Shown: positions 9,420-17,698, counted from the first letter of the stretch. The stretch is DNA of 64,000 bases from Nocardioides sp. URHA0020 (GCF_000620705.1 NZ_KK211166.1:1-64000); one strand, 5' to 3'. Notes: generated from the sequence alone by a model not told the origin. Program-made: numbers and translations.

Positions 9420-10358
9420 TCACGCGGGCAGGACGATGACCTTGCCGTCGAGCGCGCCCCGCTCGGCCCGGGCGTGGACGGACGCGAGGTCGGTCATCGG
9501 GACACGCTCGGCGATGTCGACCGTGAGCTCGCCCCGGTCGACCCGCTCGGCGAGCCCGGCGAGCTGCGTGGCGTCGCTGCGGACGAAGAGGTCGATGCCA
9601 CGCACGCCCCGCGCCTCGTCGGACGGAGCCGGCATCCACACGGTGGTGTTGACGATGACCCCGCCGTCGGCGACGACAGCCACCAGCGCGGTGAGCTGTT
9701 CCGGGGTGATCGGCGCCAGGTTGAGCAGCACGTCCACCGGCTCGTGGATCGCCGCGGGCAGGTCCTCGGCCGTGTGGTCGATGACCACGTCCGCGCCCTG
9801 CTTCTCGACCCGTCCCCGGGTGCGCGGGCCGGCCGTGGCAATGACATGCGCGCCTGCGGCCTTCGCGAGCTGCACGGCGTAGCCGCCCACTGCTCCGCTG
9901 GCGCCGTTGACGAGGATCCGCTGCCCGGCCCGCAGGTCGGCGTGCTCGAAGAGCGCCTGCCAGGCGGTCAGACCGACGACTGGCAGCGCGGCCGCGTCGC
10001 CGAGCGGGATCGTCGTCGGCGCCGGCGCGAGTCCGTCCGCGGCGACCACGACGTACTCGGCCGTGGCGCCGTCGTCGCCGAAGGGCAGGAAGCCGATGAC
10101 CGCGTCGCCCGCCCGCAGGGTGTCGACGCCCTCGCCGAGCGCGTCGACGACGCCGGCCACGTCGAGGCCGGGCACGTGGGGAAGGTCCATGGGCATGGGG
10201 CCCTGCATGCGCCCGGCCCGGATGTTGCCGTCCACGCCGTTGAACGACGTCGCCGCGACGCGGACGCGGACCTGGCCGGCGTCAGGGGTGGGGAGGTCGA
10301 CCTCGTCGAGGCGCAGGACCCCGGGGCCGCCGTACTCGTGGAACCGGATCGCCTTCAT
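9420..10358 (-). CDS. NADP-dependent quinone-oxidoreductase-like alcohol dehydrogenase (zinc-free MDR)
   Basis: A 312-residue medium-chain reductase: N-terminal GroES-like part (MKAIRFHEYGGPGVLRL) and a Rossmann part with GASGAVGGYAVQLAKAAGA. The zinc-ligand cysteines of classical alcohol dehydrogenases are absent, so it fits the quinone-oxidoreductase/zeta-crystallin branch. The ATG at 10358 is chosen because AAGGAG precedes it by seven bases; the in-frame ATG at 10373 contains that Shine-Dalgarno within its own codons. It is divergent from a MarR regulator, with three palindromic sites in the gap, so it is very likely the regulator's target in a response to electrophiles or quinones (inference). 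Confidence 0.9.
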   Translation of the reverse strand: MKAIRFHEYGGPGVLRLDEVDLPTPDAGQVRVRVAATSFNGVDGNIRAGRMQGPMPMDLPHVPGLDVAGVVDALGEGVDTLRAGDAVIGFLPFGDDGATAEYVVVAADGLAPAPTTIPLGDAAALPVVGLTAWQALFEHADLRAGQRILVNGASGAVGGYAVQLAKAAGAHVIATAGPRTRGRVEKQGADVVIDHTAEDLPAAIHEPVDVLLNLAPITPEQLTALVAVVADGGVIVNTTVWMPAPSDEARGVRGIDLFVRSDATQLAGLAERVDRGELTVDIAERVPMTDLASVHARAERGALDGKVIVLPA

Positions 10359-10378
10359 CGTGTGCTCCTTCATCGTGT

Positions 10379-10455
10379 CGATGTGCTTCGAATCCGAAGC
10401 ACATGAATGACGATAGCGCTACTTCGAACTCGAAGCAAGTGCTTCGAATCTGAAC
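10379..10455. promoter_or_regulatory. cluster of MarR-type operator palindromes
   Basis: The 116-bp gap between the divergent MDR and MarR starts holds related inverted repeats. ATGTGCTTCG-AATC-CGAAGCACAT at 10381-10404 has perfect 10-bp arms. A second, ACTTCGAACTCGAAG, lies at 10421-10435 (arms CTTCGA/TCGAAG). A third half-conserved copy, GTGCTTCGAATCTGAA, begins at 10439. All share TGCTTCGAA. The placement over both promoters supports control by the adjacent MarR protein. Confidence 0.75.
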
Positions 10456-10474
10456 GTTCGACTAGGGTGGCGCC

Positions 10475-11053
10475 ATGTCGTTCACGCCCGCCTACTCCGG
10501 GCTCGCCCTCGACGAGGCCGAGCTGCGCGCTTACTTCGCCCTGATGGACGTGGCCGGCCTGCTGCGCCACAAGGTCGAGCAGCAGCTGCGCGAGGCGGCC
10601 GACCTCACCTACGTGCAGTTCAAGGTGCTGGCGCGGCTGGGCCTCGACTCGCCGACGGGCAGCCTGCGCATGACCGAGCTCGCCGACGAGGTGGTCTACA
10701 GCCGCAGCGGCCTGACGTACCAGGCGGGCCAGATGGAGAAGGCCGGCTGGGTCGAGCGCAGCCCGTCACCGGACGACGACCGCGGTGTCACGGTGACGAT
10801 CACGGAAGTCGGTCGCGAGCGACTGACCCGGGCGCTCCCCGGGCACGTCGAAGTGCTGCGCGAGCTTCTCTTCACGACCCTGACCGGGAACGACGCCGGC
10901 ACCCTCGCCGCCCTGCTCGAGCCGGCGCTCGACCACATGCGCGCCCTGCCGCCGCGATCGGCCTCGTCGCGCCGCCGGTCAGGTGCGCCGAGCTCGGTCT
11001 CAGATCCCTCCGCTGGTCACAGGAGCGTCGAGGCCCCAGGAGGCGAGCACTGA
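10475..11053 (+). CDS. MarR family transcriptional regulator
   Basis: A 192-residue winged-helix regulator. The HTH reads LRMTELADEVVYSRSGLTYQAGQMEKAGWVER with the wing RSPSPDDDRGVTVTITEVGRE, both classic MarR. The C-terminus beyond about residue 155 is a Ser/Arg/Gly-rich tail with no conserved look, and its final 54 bases overlap the end of the convergent HTH gene. It probably represses itself and the divergent oxidoreductase through the palindromes at 10379-10455. The length is somewhat above the family's usual 140-165 residues because of the tail. Confidence 0.92.
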   Translation: MSFTPAYSGLALDEAELRAYFALMDVAGLLRHKVEQQLREAADLTYVQFKVLARLGLDSPTGSLRMTELADEVVYSRSGLTYQAGQMEKAGWVERSPSPDDDRGVTVTITEVGRERLTRALPGHVEVLRELLFTTLTGNDAGTLAALLEPALDHMRALPPRSASSRRRSGAPSSVSDPSAGHRSVEAPGGEH

Positions 11054-11854
11054 CAGGGCCTGAGCGGTCAGCGACCCCGGCTCGACGGTGTAGACGACGA
11101 GCCGTTGCTCGGGGTCGTGCGGTGACACCAGGGCTTCGATACCGAAGGTCAGCGTCCCGACGACGGGATGCGCGATGCGCTTGTCGACCGAGGTCCGGTC
11201 GGTGACTCCGTGGTCGTCCCACCACCGCGCGACGTCCGGGTCGGTGGCTCGCAGCTCCTCGACCAGGTCCAGGAGTCGCCGGTCCGCGGGATGTCTCCCG
11301 ACCTCGTAGCGCATCGCGCCGACCGCGGCCGCGGCGTAGTCGGACCAGTTGTCGATCCGCTGGCGGGCACGCGGATCGAGGAAGAGCCAGCGCATCAGCA
11401 CAGCGCCGGCGTCGACCTCGGCGCCGAGCACGGCGCGCACGAGTGCGTTGCAGGCGAGGATCTCGGAACGACGGCCCACGATCAGCGCGGGGACGTGGTC
11501 GAGGGTCGTCATCATCCGCAGCAGACCCGGGTCGGCCCGCTGCGGGGCCTCCCAGGTCGTGCCGCGCCGGCGGGCCGGAGCCGAGAGGTCGCGCAGGTGG
11601 GCGCGCTCGACCTGGTCGAGCTGGAGCGCTCGGCTGAGCGCCTCGACGACCTCATCGGTGACGGTCTGCTGACGGCCCTGCTCGAGCCGGCTGTAGTGGT
11701 CGGGACTGAGACCGGCCAGGACCGCCAGCTCCTCCTTGCGCAGTCCGGGGACCCGCCGGGGCCCGGGGAACGCCGTGATGCCGGCCTGCGCAGGGGTGAG
11801 CCCGTCGCGTCGCGAGCGGAGGAAGGATCCGAGCGCTGATCGGTCGACGGGCAC
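11000..11854 (-). CDS. helix-turn-helix regulator with MmyB-like ligand-binding domain
   Basis: A 284-residue regulator. The N-terminal XRE-type HTH is seen in RKEELAVLAGLSPDHYSRLEQGRQ (about 37-60), and the rest (LDHVPALIVGRRSEILACNAL, RWLFLDPRARQRIDNW, AAAAVGAMRYEVGRHP) matches the MmyB-like PAS-fold domain, which is common in actinobacteria and thought to bind small lipidic ligands. It starts at ATG 11854 and faces the SDR gene at 11955, so that dehydrogenase is its probable target (a very common pairing). Its 3' end overlaps the convergent MarR gene by 54 bp. Confidence 0.93.
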   Translation of the reverse strand: MPVDRSALGSFLRSRRDGLTPAQAGITAFPGPRRVPGLRKEELAVLAGLSPDHYSRLEQGRQQTVTDEVVEALSRALQLDQVERAHLRDLSAPARRRGTTWEAPQRADPGLLRMMTTLDHVPALIVGRRSEILACNALVRAVLGAEVDAGAVLMRWLFLDPRARQRIDNWSDYAAAAVGAMRYEVGRHPADRRLLDLVEELRATDPDVARWWDDHGVTDRTSVDKRIAHPVVGTLTFGIEALVSPHDPEQRLVVYTVEPGSLTAQALSVLASWGLDAPVTSGGI

Positions 11855-11954
11855 GCCACCAGCCTACGGATCCGGATCGGGTGGCGCCTGGTCACGTCGT
11901 GACCAGGCAGCACGCGCCCTGGTGCGCTGCTCGTCGCCGCGGTGGACTCGACCC

Positions 11955-12713
11955 ATGAGCAACCAGAACCTGTCAGGACGCACCGCCGTCGTCACCGGCT
12001 CCACCAGCGGCATCGGCGCCGCCACCGCGCACGCCCTCGCCGCTCGCGGCGCCCGGGTCGTGGTCACCGGACGAGATGCCACCCGCGGCGCCGACGTGGT
12101 CGCCGGCATCGAGTCCAGGGGTGGGTCAGCCCTCTTCGTCGCCGGAGACCTCGCCGCCTCACCGGTCGCCCTCCGCGAGCTCGCCGCCTCCTGGTCCGCA
12201 GCACTCGACGGGCGGGTCGACATCCTCGTCCACAACGCAGCCGTCTGTCCCGCGGTCGACACGGTGTCCCTGAGCGACGCCGACCTGGAGACGACCCTCG
12301 CCGTCAACGTCCGCGCACCTCAGGTCCTGACCGCCGTCCTGGCCCCCGCGATGGCAGCCAACGGCAGCGGTGCGATCGTCGTCATCGGCTCCTGGATGGC
12401 GACTGTGGGACACGCCTTCGTCGGCTTCTACTCAGCCACCAAGGCCGCCGAGGCCCAGCTCGCCCGCAGCTGGGCTGCGGAGTTCGGTCCGAGCGGGGTG
12501 CGGGTCAACACCGTCGCGCCGGGAGCCACCCGGACCCCGATCAACGAGGGAAGCGACGACGTCATCACCCGGATGACCGCCACCATCCCGGCCGGCCGGC
12601 CCGGCAGGCCCGAGGAGATCGCCGAAGCGGTCGCCTGGGTGGTCTCCGACGACGCCTCCTACCTGCACGGCGCCCTCATCCCCCTCGACGGCGGGATCAC
12701 CGCCACGAGGTAG
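11955..12713 (+). CDS. SDR family NAD(P)-dependent oxidoreductase
   Basis: A 252-residue classical short-chain dehydrogenase. The cofactor motif is AVVTGSTSGIGAATA (about 10-24), VHNAAV provides the NAG-like segment, and the catalytic Tyr/Lys pair is in GFYSATKAAEAQLA. The C-terminus ends with the usual SYLHGALIPLDGG strand. The ATG at 11955 is the start that fits the family. It is divergent from the MmyB-like regulator gene, 100 bp apart. The substrate cannot be inferred. Confidence 0.92.
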   Translation: MSNQNLSGRTAVVTGSTSGIGAATAHALAARGARVVVTGRDATRGADVVAGIESRGGSALFVAGDLAASPVALRELAASWSAALDGRVDILVHNAAVCPAVDTVSLSDADLETTLAVNVRAPQVLTAVLAPAMAANGSGAIVVIGSWMATVGHAFVGFYSATKAAEAQLARSWAAEFGPSGVRVNTVAPGATRTPINEGSDDVITRMTATIPAGRPGRPEEIAEAVAWVVSDDASYLHGALIPLDGGITATR

Positions 12714-12716
12714 CGC

Positions 12717-13247
12717 CTAGCCCCAACCCCAACCTCTCGCCTCACGGTGGGCGACGTAGCTGGCCCGTGCGTCCTCGGCCATTTCCTCCTCTGCCACGAA
12801 GTCCCGGGCGCCGACTCTCGCCAAGCGCTCCCGCAGGTCCCTTGGCAGGTCGTCGCCGAGCCACACATTGGCGAGGGCCACCTGAAACTCGGGGACCTCG
12901 CGCGCCGCGATCTCGATCGCCTCGATGCGCCGGACGTCGTGCGAGTCATGCCTTGCCAGGTCTTCGAGAGGACCGCAGCCCAAGGCGACAACAGTTGCCG
13001 AGTTCACTCGAACGACGACTTCCCGGAACAAGTCGACGGCCCAGATCGGCGCTTCCTGGGCTAGGCAGTACAAGAACGAGGTTGCCGGGCCGAGATCACG
13101 ATCTCGTTCGTCGCTGTCGCTCTGCTCGCCGTCGTAGGCAGCAGCGAACTCGACGGGACCGGCCCACGTAGCCGGAGGCGCCTCGTCGAACATGTCGTGG
13201 AACTCGATCGTCCCATCGTCACGCAGGACAGCTCGTCCCTCGGTCAT
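12717..13247 (-). CDS. DUF6869-like protein
   Basis: A 176-residue soluble acidic protein. The segment APIWAVDLFREVV ... VALGCGPLEDLARHDSHDVRRIEAIEIAARE ... PEFQVALANVWLGDD resembles DUF6869 proteins, recognised here from memory of the pattern. No function is known to me. The protein lies three bases from the convergent SDR stop and downstream of a broken small gene and an orphan membrane protein on the same strand, so it may be the intact survivor of a small accessory operon. Alternative identity: another helical actinobacterial hypothetical. Confidence 0.7.
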   Translation of the reverse strand: MTEGRAVLRDDGTIEFHDMFDEAPPATWAGPVEFAAAYDGEQSDSDERDRDLGPATSFLYCLAQEAPIWAVDLFREVVVRVNSATVVALGCGPLEDLARHDSHDVRRIEAIEIAAREVPEFQVALANVWLGDDLPRDLRERLARVGARDFVAEEEMAEDARASYVAHREARGWGWG

Positions 13248-13324
13248 CGATCAATCATGGCAGGCCGATCGAGACCCGCGACGGTCCCGATCTTCGGTCC
13301 GCGGTCATGCGAGCTCCGGGCGTC

Positions 13325-13615
13325 CTACGTGCGGTGGCTCTGCTGCCTGTCGAGCTCGTCCCGGAGCCCTGCTGGCCAGGCTTCGATGAACGGCCACGTC
13401 GAGGAGTCCCATCAACCGGCGTCCTCCACGAGGGACACCGCAACGGCGTTCTCGACACACTCGTCGCCCTCGGACAAGCCAGCATCAAAAGCAATCAGCA
13501 ATCGTTCAAGCGGTTCCGCAGCGCCTCGGTCGAACCAATCAACGGCCAGCCGAAGCAGGTCCGACATCAAGCCTGGCCTGACTCGAACGGCACCGTCATC
13601 CTCGGCGTCAGTCAC
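13325..13615 (-). pseudogene. small acidic protein gene interrupted by an in-frame TGA
   Basis: Read from GTG 13615, the frame encodes 67 residues ending SLVEDAG, then a TGA at 13414-13412. The same frame then continues for 28 sense codons as WDSSTWPFIEAWPAGLRDEL and further, to a TAG at 13327-13325. The continuation looks like real protein: aromatic-rich, ending in a helical LRDELDRQQ. The whole would be 96 residues and resembles small actinobacterial proteins of the DUF7674 kind (PLERLLIAFDAGLSEGDECV), from memory. I read it as a nonsense mutation, possibly from GGA or CGA. A sequencing error or a shorter functional protein cannot be excluded. Confidence 0.6.
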
Positions 13616-13649
13616 GCGGGGCGTCTCGGAGCCGCGGGTCGGTGCGCGA

Positions 13650-14378
13650 TCAGACCTCAGGTCGATTGACGAGGTGGTCCGGAAGCCAGACGCCCGGGTC
13701 GCGCCCGCTTCGGACCCGGACGGCCACGTAGACGGGGGAACCCGCTGCCCGGCAGGGGTCGGACGTGGTGGTCGTCTGGCTGCCGGCTCCCCCTCCGCCC
13801 AGCACTACGTCCTCGCCCTCATGGGCGACCAGCTGTCCGTCCGGGCCGACGAGCCGGATCGGATCGAAGGCGACGCGGTAGCCGACAGGCCACCGGATCT
13901 CGGTCGTGCGCTGGGCCCTGGTGTTGCCGAGCCAGGCGCAGGCGGTCCCATCTACGAGTGCTGCCTCGAAGGGGCCACGTGCGTACGCGAACGTCCGCTC
14001 GCGCTCCGCGGTGGTGAGACCGGTCGACGGGAGTGCGAACAACCGGTCACCGCCCCCGGCGGTCTCCGTCGGTGTCGTGGATCTTGTCGAACTGCCGGGC
14101 GCGGCCCCGAGGCCGGGCGAGGGCCCGGGCCGGGACGGGACCGACTCAGTCGACGCTACGACGGCCAGAGCGGCGCACGCGGCCGCGACCATGCCGGCGA
14201 TCTCGACCAGTGCCCGTGTCCGTGGGGGTGGGGATGACGGAGGCTGTGACGCAGCAACGACGAGGTGCGCGGGTGGCTCGGGAGCTTCCGACCGGAGTCC
14301 GTGGATTCTCTGGTCTTCGTCACCGTGCACGGCACACTCCGATCGAAAGTCCGCGCTGCCCGGCGGAGTGTCCATCAT
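13650..14378 (-). CDS. membrane-anchored protein of unknown function
   Basis: A 242-residue protein starting at the double ATG 14378/14375 (MMDTPPGSAD). It has a short cytoplasmic part, one hydrophobic segment (LVEIAGMVAAACAALAVVA, about 58-76), a Pro/Ser/Thr-rich linker and an extracytoplasmic domain with two Cys (ACAWLGN and DPCRAAG). The motif WPVGYRVAFDPIRLVGPDG followed by VLGGGG is a pattern seen in actinobacterial hypothetical exported proteins. No catalytic motif is visible. It is the first gene of a possible three-gene minus-strand unit with the broken gene (35 bp downstream) and the DUF6869 protein. Confidence 0.65.
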   Translation of the reverse strand: MMDTPPGSADFRSECAVHGDEDQRIHGLRSEAPEPPAHLVVAASQPPSSPPPRTRALVEIAGMVAAACAALAVVASTESVPSRPGPSPGLGAAPGSSTRSTTPTETAGGGDRLFALPSTGLTTAERERTFAYARGPFEAALVDGTACAWLGNTRAQRTTEIRWPVGYRVAFDPIRLVGPDGQLVAHEGEDVVLGGGGAGSQTTTTSDPCRAAGSPVYVAVRVRSGRDPGVWLPDHLVNRPEV

Positions 14379-14572
14379 GGCCCGTTCGTGGCTTCTGTGG
14401 GGTGCACGCAGCCTGGTCGGGTCGCGTCTCCGCCACCGCTCGTGGCAGGAAGTGTCGGCAGTTTGGCGCGATGCCGGCTTGTCGGTCGATCTCGCGTGCG
14501 CGAGATTTCTCGGCTCCGGACGGAGTCCGCACCTCCCGCGGCACCGCCTTCGAAGATCGGAACCAGGACGCC

Positions 14573-15187
14573 ATGTCACTGCCCCAGCCCACCACGGCAA
14601 CGGCGCACGCAGCCCTCGAGATCGCTCGCGCCCACTACTCGCCGGCACTGTTCAACCACTGTGTTCGCTCGTACCACTTCGCGGCTGACGCGGGACGTCG
14701 ACTCGGGCTCGAGGTCGACGACGAGCTGCTGTTCGTCGCGGCCGTCCTCCACGACATCGGCCTGGTGGCGATCTTCGACTCCGCCACCGAGCCGTTCGAG
14801 CAGGCGGGCGGACACGTCGCGGAGATCTTCACCTGGGGTGCTGGTTGGTCCGAAGCGCGCCGCGTCCGGACTCGCGAGGTGATCGTCGCTCACATGGCGG
14901 ACCACGTGGACGCGGAGGTTGACGTCGAGGGTCACCTGCTGGGGATCGCGACCGGGCTCGACATCAGCGGCCGAGACGTGGAGCTCTGGCCCACAAGCGT
15001 TCTCGTTCGAGCCCTTCGCGAATATCCCCGGCTCGATCTCACCGACGTGTTCGCGGGGTGCTTCGACGAGCAGGGCAGACGCAAGCCGGACAGCCCCGCA
15101 GCCGCCGCGGCGCGCAGCGGCGTCCGCCAGCGACTGGAGGACAACCCCTTGAACGACCTGCAGGCAGGGATCACCGCCAGGTCCTGA
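14573..15187 (+). CDS. HD domain-containing protein
   Basis: A 204-residue protein with the HD-type metal-binding pattern: a histidine in LFNHCVRSYHFA (about 25-36), the HD doublet in VAAVLHDIGLV (about 55-65) and a later HMADHVD. This arrangement resembles the cyanamide-hydratase-like HD proteins rather than nucleotide cyclase-linked HD-GYP proteins. The biochemical activity is unknown. The ATG at 14573 is chosen by where the HD fold starts; 195 bp of unassigned sequence separates it from the divergent membrane protein gene. The C-terminal tail (RRKPDSPAAAAARSG) fits the family. Confidence 0.85.
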   Translation: MSLPQPTTATAHAALEIARAHYSPALFNHCVRSYHFAADAGRRLGLEVDDELLFVAAVLHDIGLVAIFDSATEPFEQAGGHVAEIFTWGAGWSEARRVRTREVIVAHMADHVDAEVDVEGHLLGIATGLDISGRDVELWPTSVLVRALREYPRLDLTDVFAGCFDEQGRRKPDSPAAAAARSGVRQRLEDNPLNDLQAGITARS

Positions 15188-15270
15188 GGGATGACCGCAT
15201 CCCCGCGCCCGGATCCCGCCATTCCCCGGAACGACTGCATCGGCGGGCCCGTTCTTGCATACTCCACGGC

Positions 15271-15483
15271 ATGACGAACCAGCCCAACGGCATGGACGGT
15301 GCGACGCCGTCCCTCTACGCGTTCGTCGGGACGGTCCTGCTGGCCGTCGCGGCAGCATGCTGGGTGAATCTTGACGAGGACCGCGAGCTCTTCGCCATCC
15401 TCACGGCCGTCTTCGCGGCCCCGGGTCTGTACCTGGTGATCGCCGGCGCCGTCGCCCGCGGGATCGTCACCGCTCGGCGCTGA
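15271..15483 (+). CDS. small two-segment membrane protein
   Basis: A 70-residue protein from ATG 15271. Two hydrophobic segments are visible: YAFVGTVLLAVAAACWVNL (about 16-34) and LTAVFAAPGLYLVIAGAVA (about 44-62), joined by a short acidic loop DEDRE. No family is recognised and no function can be assigned. It stands between the HD protein and the convergent MarR gene. Confidence 0.6.
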   Translation: MTNQPNGMDGATPSLYAFVGTVLLAVAAACWVNLDEDRELFAILTAVFAAPGLYLVIAGAVARGIVTARR

Positions 15484-15492
15484 GAGTCCGGT

Positions 15493-15509
15493 CGGCGCGC
15501 CTCGCGCCG
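15493..15509. terminator. short stem-loop between convergent genes
   Basis: CGGCGCG and CGCGCCG form a 7-bp GC stem with a three-base loop (CCT), placed between the stops of the convergent small membrane protein and MarR genes. No U-tract follows. It is a weak candidate terminator. Confidence 0.35.
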
Positions 15510-15530
15510 CCGAGGCCGGGCGCGGACCGC

Positions 15531-15980
15531 CTACCGCCGCGACAGCGTCGCCAGGAGCGCCGTGAAGTCGGCGCGACCTTCCCCGAGGCGACCGAAGAAC
15601 GCCCGGTCGACGGCCTCGACGTCGACCACGGCCCGGTTGGCGAGGGCGACCCCCGCAGGGGTGGCGGCGAGGGAGCGGGCTCGGGCGTCGGTCGGGTGCG
15701 GACGCCGTACGACGTGGCCCGCCGCCTCGAGGGCTCGCAGCACCTGGCTGGTCATCATCGGGTCGGTGCCGGCGTGATCGGCCAGGTCGCGCTGGGTGAT
15801 GGTCTCGTCGGTGTCGAGCCACACGAGCGAGGCGAGCAGCACGAACTGGACATGGGTCAGCCCGTGCGGCTTCAGTGCGGCCCGCTGGGCGGCCTGCCAG
15901 GTGTTGGTGACCCGCCACAGGAGCAGGCCGGTGCTGTCCGGGGCGTCGGCGTGCTCGGTGGCGAGCCGCCCCTCAGCCAC
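15531..15980 (-). CDS. MarR family transcriptional regulator
   Basis: A 149-residue winged-helix protein. The HTH is ITQRDLADHAGTDPMMTSQVLRALEAAGHVVRR with wing PHPTDARARSLAATPAG. I chose GTG 15980 because it overlaps the end of the upstream SRPBCC gene by eight bases (GTGGCTGA), giving translational coupling; the open frame extends further upstream but as an Arg/Pro-rich shadow of that gene. The palindrome at 16434-16445 in front of the SRPBCC gene is a plausible autoregulatory operator. Confidence 0.87.
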   Translation of the reverse strand: MAEGRLATEHADAPDSTGLLLWRVTNTWQAAQRAALKPHGLTHVQFVLLASLVWLDTDETITQRDLADHAGTDPMMTSQVLRALEAAGHVVRRPHPTDARARSLAATPAGVALANRAVVDVEAVDRAFFGRLGEGRADFTALLATLSRR

Positions 15981-16425
15981 GGCCGACCGCGGCCTCGGCC
16001 TCGGCCTCGGCCTCGACCAGGGCGACCAGTCGGTCGAGGTCGGCCTGCGCCGACTCGCGGAACCCACCGCCCATGATCCGCGACCAGAGCCAGGCGAGCG
16101 GGCCCGACATGGTGACCAGGACGCCGAGCTCGGTGCCCGCTTCCGTCGGCTCCGCGGTGTGCTGGAAGACCAGCGTGGCGCCGGGGAGTCGGGTGGTGTC
16201 GGTGTACTCCCGGCCCGGCTCGCACGCCGAGACGGTGAACCGGACGGCGGGTCCGCCGGCCGGCTTGAGCCGACCGCGGGTGCCGGTCCGGACCGGTCCC
16301 TCGACTCGGACCCACTCGGTGTCGGGGCTCCACTGGGGCCAGCTGTCGTGGTCGATCCACCGGGCGAAGAACGCGTCGGGGTGGGCGGTGGAGGAGGTGC
16401 GGCCCCGGCCGAGCTCGATCGTCAT
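15973..16425 (-). CDS. SRPBCC family protein (START/polyketide-cyclase-like)
   Basis: A 150-residue protein. HPDAFFARWIDHDSWPQWSPDTEWVRVEGPV at the N-terminus, GTRGRLKPAGGP in the middle and a long C-terminal helix (WSRIMGGGFRESAQADLDRLVALVE) are the typical SRPBCC fold. Members bind hydrophobic ligands; this one's ligand is unknown. ATG 16425 is the start. It is co-transcribed and probably translationally coupled with the MarR gene downstream, so it may serve as the regulator's accessory or target. The tail is a run of Glu-Ala repeats. Confidence 0.87.
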   Translation of the reverse strand: MTIELGRGRTSSTAHPDAFFARWIDHDSWPQWSPDTEWVRVEGPVRTGTRGRLKPAGGPAVRFTVSACEPGREYTDTTRLPGATLVFQHTAEPTEAGTELGVLVTMSGPLAWLWSRIMGGGFRESAQADLDRLVALVEAEAEAEAAVGRG

Positions 16426-16433
16426 GCAATTAG

Positions 16434-16445
16434 TATGCGCGCATA
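16434..16445. promoter_or_regulatory. 12-bp perfect palindrome, probable MarR operator
   Basis: TATGCGCGCATA is perfectly palindromic and lies eight bases upstream of the SRPBCC ATG, in locally AT-richer sequence. This is the usual place for an autoregulatory MarR site. Confidence 0.55.
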
Positions 16446-16496
16446 TCAACTGTCGGCGCAAGCGATCTCACCCCCGTCCAGACCCCCCGGGCGCGC

Positions 16497-17666
16497 TCAG
16501 ATCTGCGACTGGACTCCCGCGAGCAGCTGACGGCCGATGACGATCCGCTGCACCTGGTTGGTGCCCTCGTAGATCTGGGTGATCTTGGCGTCGCGCATCA
16601 TCCGCTCGACCGGGTAGTCGCGGGTGAAGCCGTAGCCGCCGAGCACCTGCACGGCGTCGGTGGTCACCTGCATCGCGACGTCGGAGGCGAAGCACTTCGC
16701 CGAGGCGCCGAAGAAGGTGAGGTCCTTGTCGCCGCGCTCGGACTTGCCGGCGGCGGCGTACGTCATCTGGCGGGCGGCCTCGACCTTCATGCCCATGTCG
16801 GCGAGCAGGAACTGCAGGCCCTGGAAGTCGGCGATGGACCTGCCGAACTGCTTGCGCTCCTGGGCGTAGCCGAGCGCGTAGTCGAGAGCACCCTGCGCGA
16901 TGCCGACCGCCTGCGCGGCGATGGTGACGCGCGTGTGGTCGAGGGTGCGCATCGCGGTCTCGAAGCCGGTGCCCTCGGCGCCGATCATCCGGTCGGCGGG
17001 GATGCGCACGTTGTCGAGGTAGACCTCGCGGGTCGGGCTGCCCTTGATCCCGAGCTTCTTCTCGGGGGCACCGAAGGTGACGCCCTGGTCGGCCTTCTCG
17101 ACGACGAACGCCGAGATGCCCTTGCTCCGCTTCTCCGGGTCGGTGACGGCCATGACGGTGTAGTACTCCGAGACGCCGGCATTGGTGATCCAGCGCTTCA
17201 CGCCGTTGAGCACGTAGCTGTCGCCGTCACGGACAGCGCGCGTCTTCATGCCCGCGGCGTCCGAGCCTGCGTCGGGCTCGGACAGGCAGTACGAGAAGCC
17301 GCCCCGGCCCGCGGCGAGCGCGCCGAGGTACTGCTGCTTGAGCTCCTCGGAGCCGGCGAGCTGGACCGGCAGCGACCCCAGCTTGTTGACCGCCGGGATC
17401 AGGCTGCTGCTGGCGCACGCCCGCGCGACCTCCTCGATCACGATCACGGTCGCGAGCGCGTCGGCACCGGCGCCGCCGTACTGCTCGGGCACGTGGGGGG
17501 CGTGGAAGTCCGCGGCCAGCAGCGCGTCGGCCGCCTCCTGCGGGTAGCGGGCGTGCTCGTCGACGTCGGCGGCGTACGGCGCGACCTTGGCGTCGCAGAG
17601 CGCCCGGACGGCCTCGCGGATGGCCTGGTGCTCCTCGGAGAGGGCGAACATCGGGAACTCGGACAT
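16497..17666 (-). CDS. acyl-CoA dehydrogenase family protein
   Basis: A 389-residue FAD enzyme expected to introduce the alpha-beta double bond in an acyl-CoA. Signature segments are present: YCLSEPDAGSDAAGMKTRA, YVLNGVKRWITNAG, TRVTIAAQAVGIAQGALDYAL, the YAQERKQFGRSIADFQG block and QVLGGYGFTRDYPVERMMRDAK, ending with the base-bearing IYEGTNQVQRIVIGRQLL. The glutamate in YEGT is the catalytic base position for short/medium-chain members. The ATG at 17666 is chosen; the open frame upstream is a shadow of the divergent TetR gene. A perfect palindrome lies between the two starts, so local TetR control is likely. Confidence 0.95.
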   Translation of the reverse strand: MSEFPMFALSEEHQAIREAVRALCDAKVAPYAADVDEHARYPQEAADALLAADFHAPHVPEQYGGAGADALATVIVIEEVARACASSSLIPAVNKLGSLPVQLAGSEELKQQYLGALAAGRGGFSYCLSEPDAGSDAAGMKTRAVRDGDSYVLNGVKRWITNAGVSEYYTVMAVTDPEKRSKGISAFVVEKADQGVTFGAPEKKLGIKGSPTREVYLDNVRIPADRMIGAEGTGFETAMRTLDHTRVTIAAQAVGIAQGALDYALGYAQERKQFGRSIADFQGLQFLLADMGMKVEAARQMTYAAAGKSERGDKDLTFFGASAKCFASDVAMQVTTDAVQVLGGYGFTRDYPVERMMRDAKITQIYEGTNQVQRIVIGRQLLAGVQSQI

Positions 17667-17698
17667 GACACACACCTTCGGACGCGGTGAACAAGATC

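Noticed and set aside
13197..14237. 346-codon plus-strand frame
   Set aside because: Low-complexity Ser/Arg/Pro text antisense to the membrane-anchored protein and the broken gene; no family.
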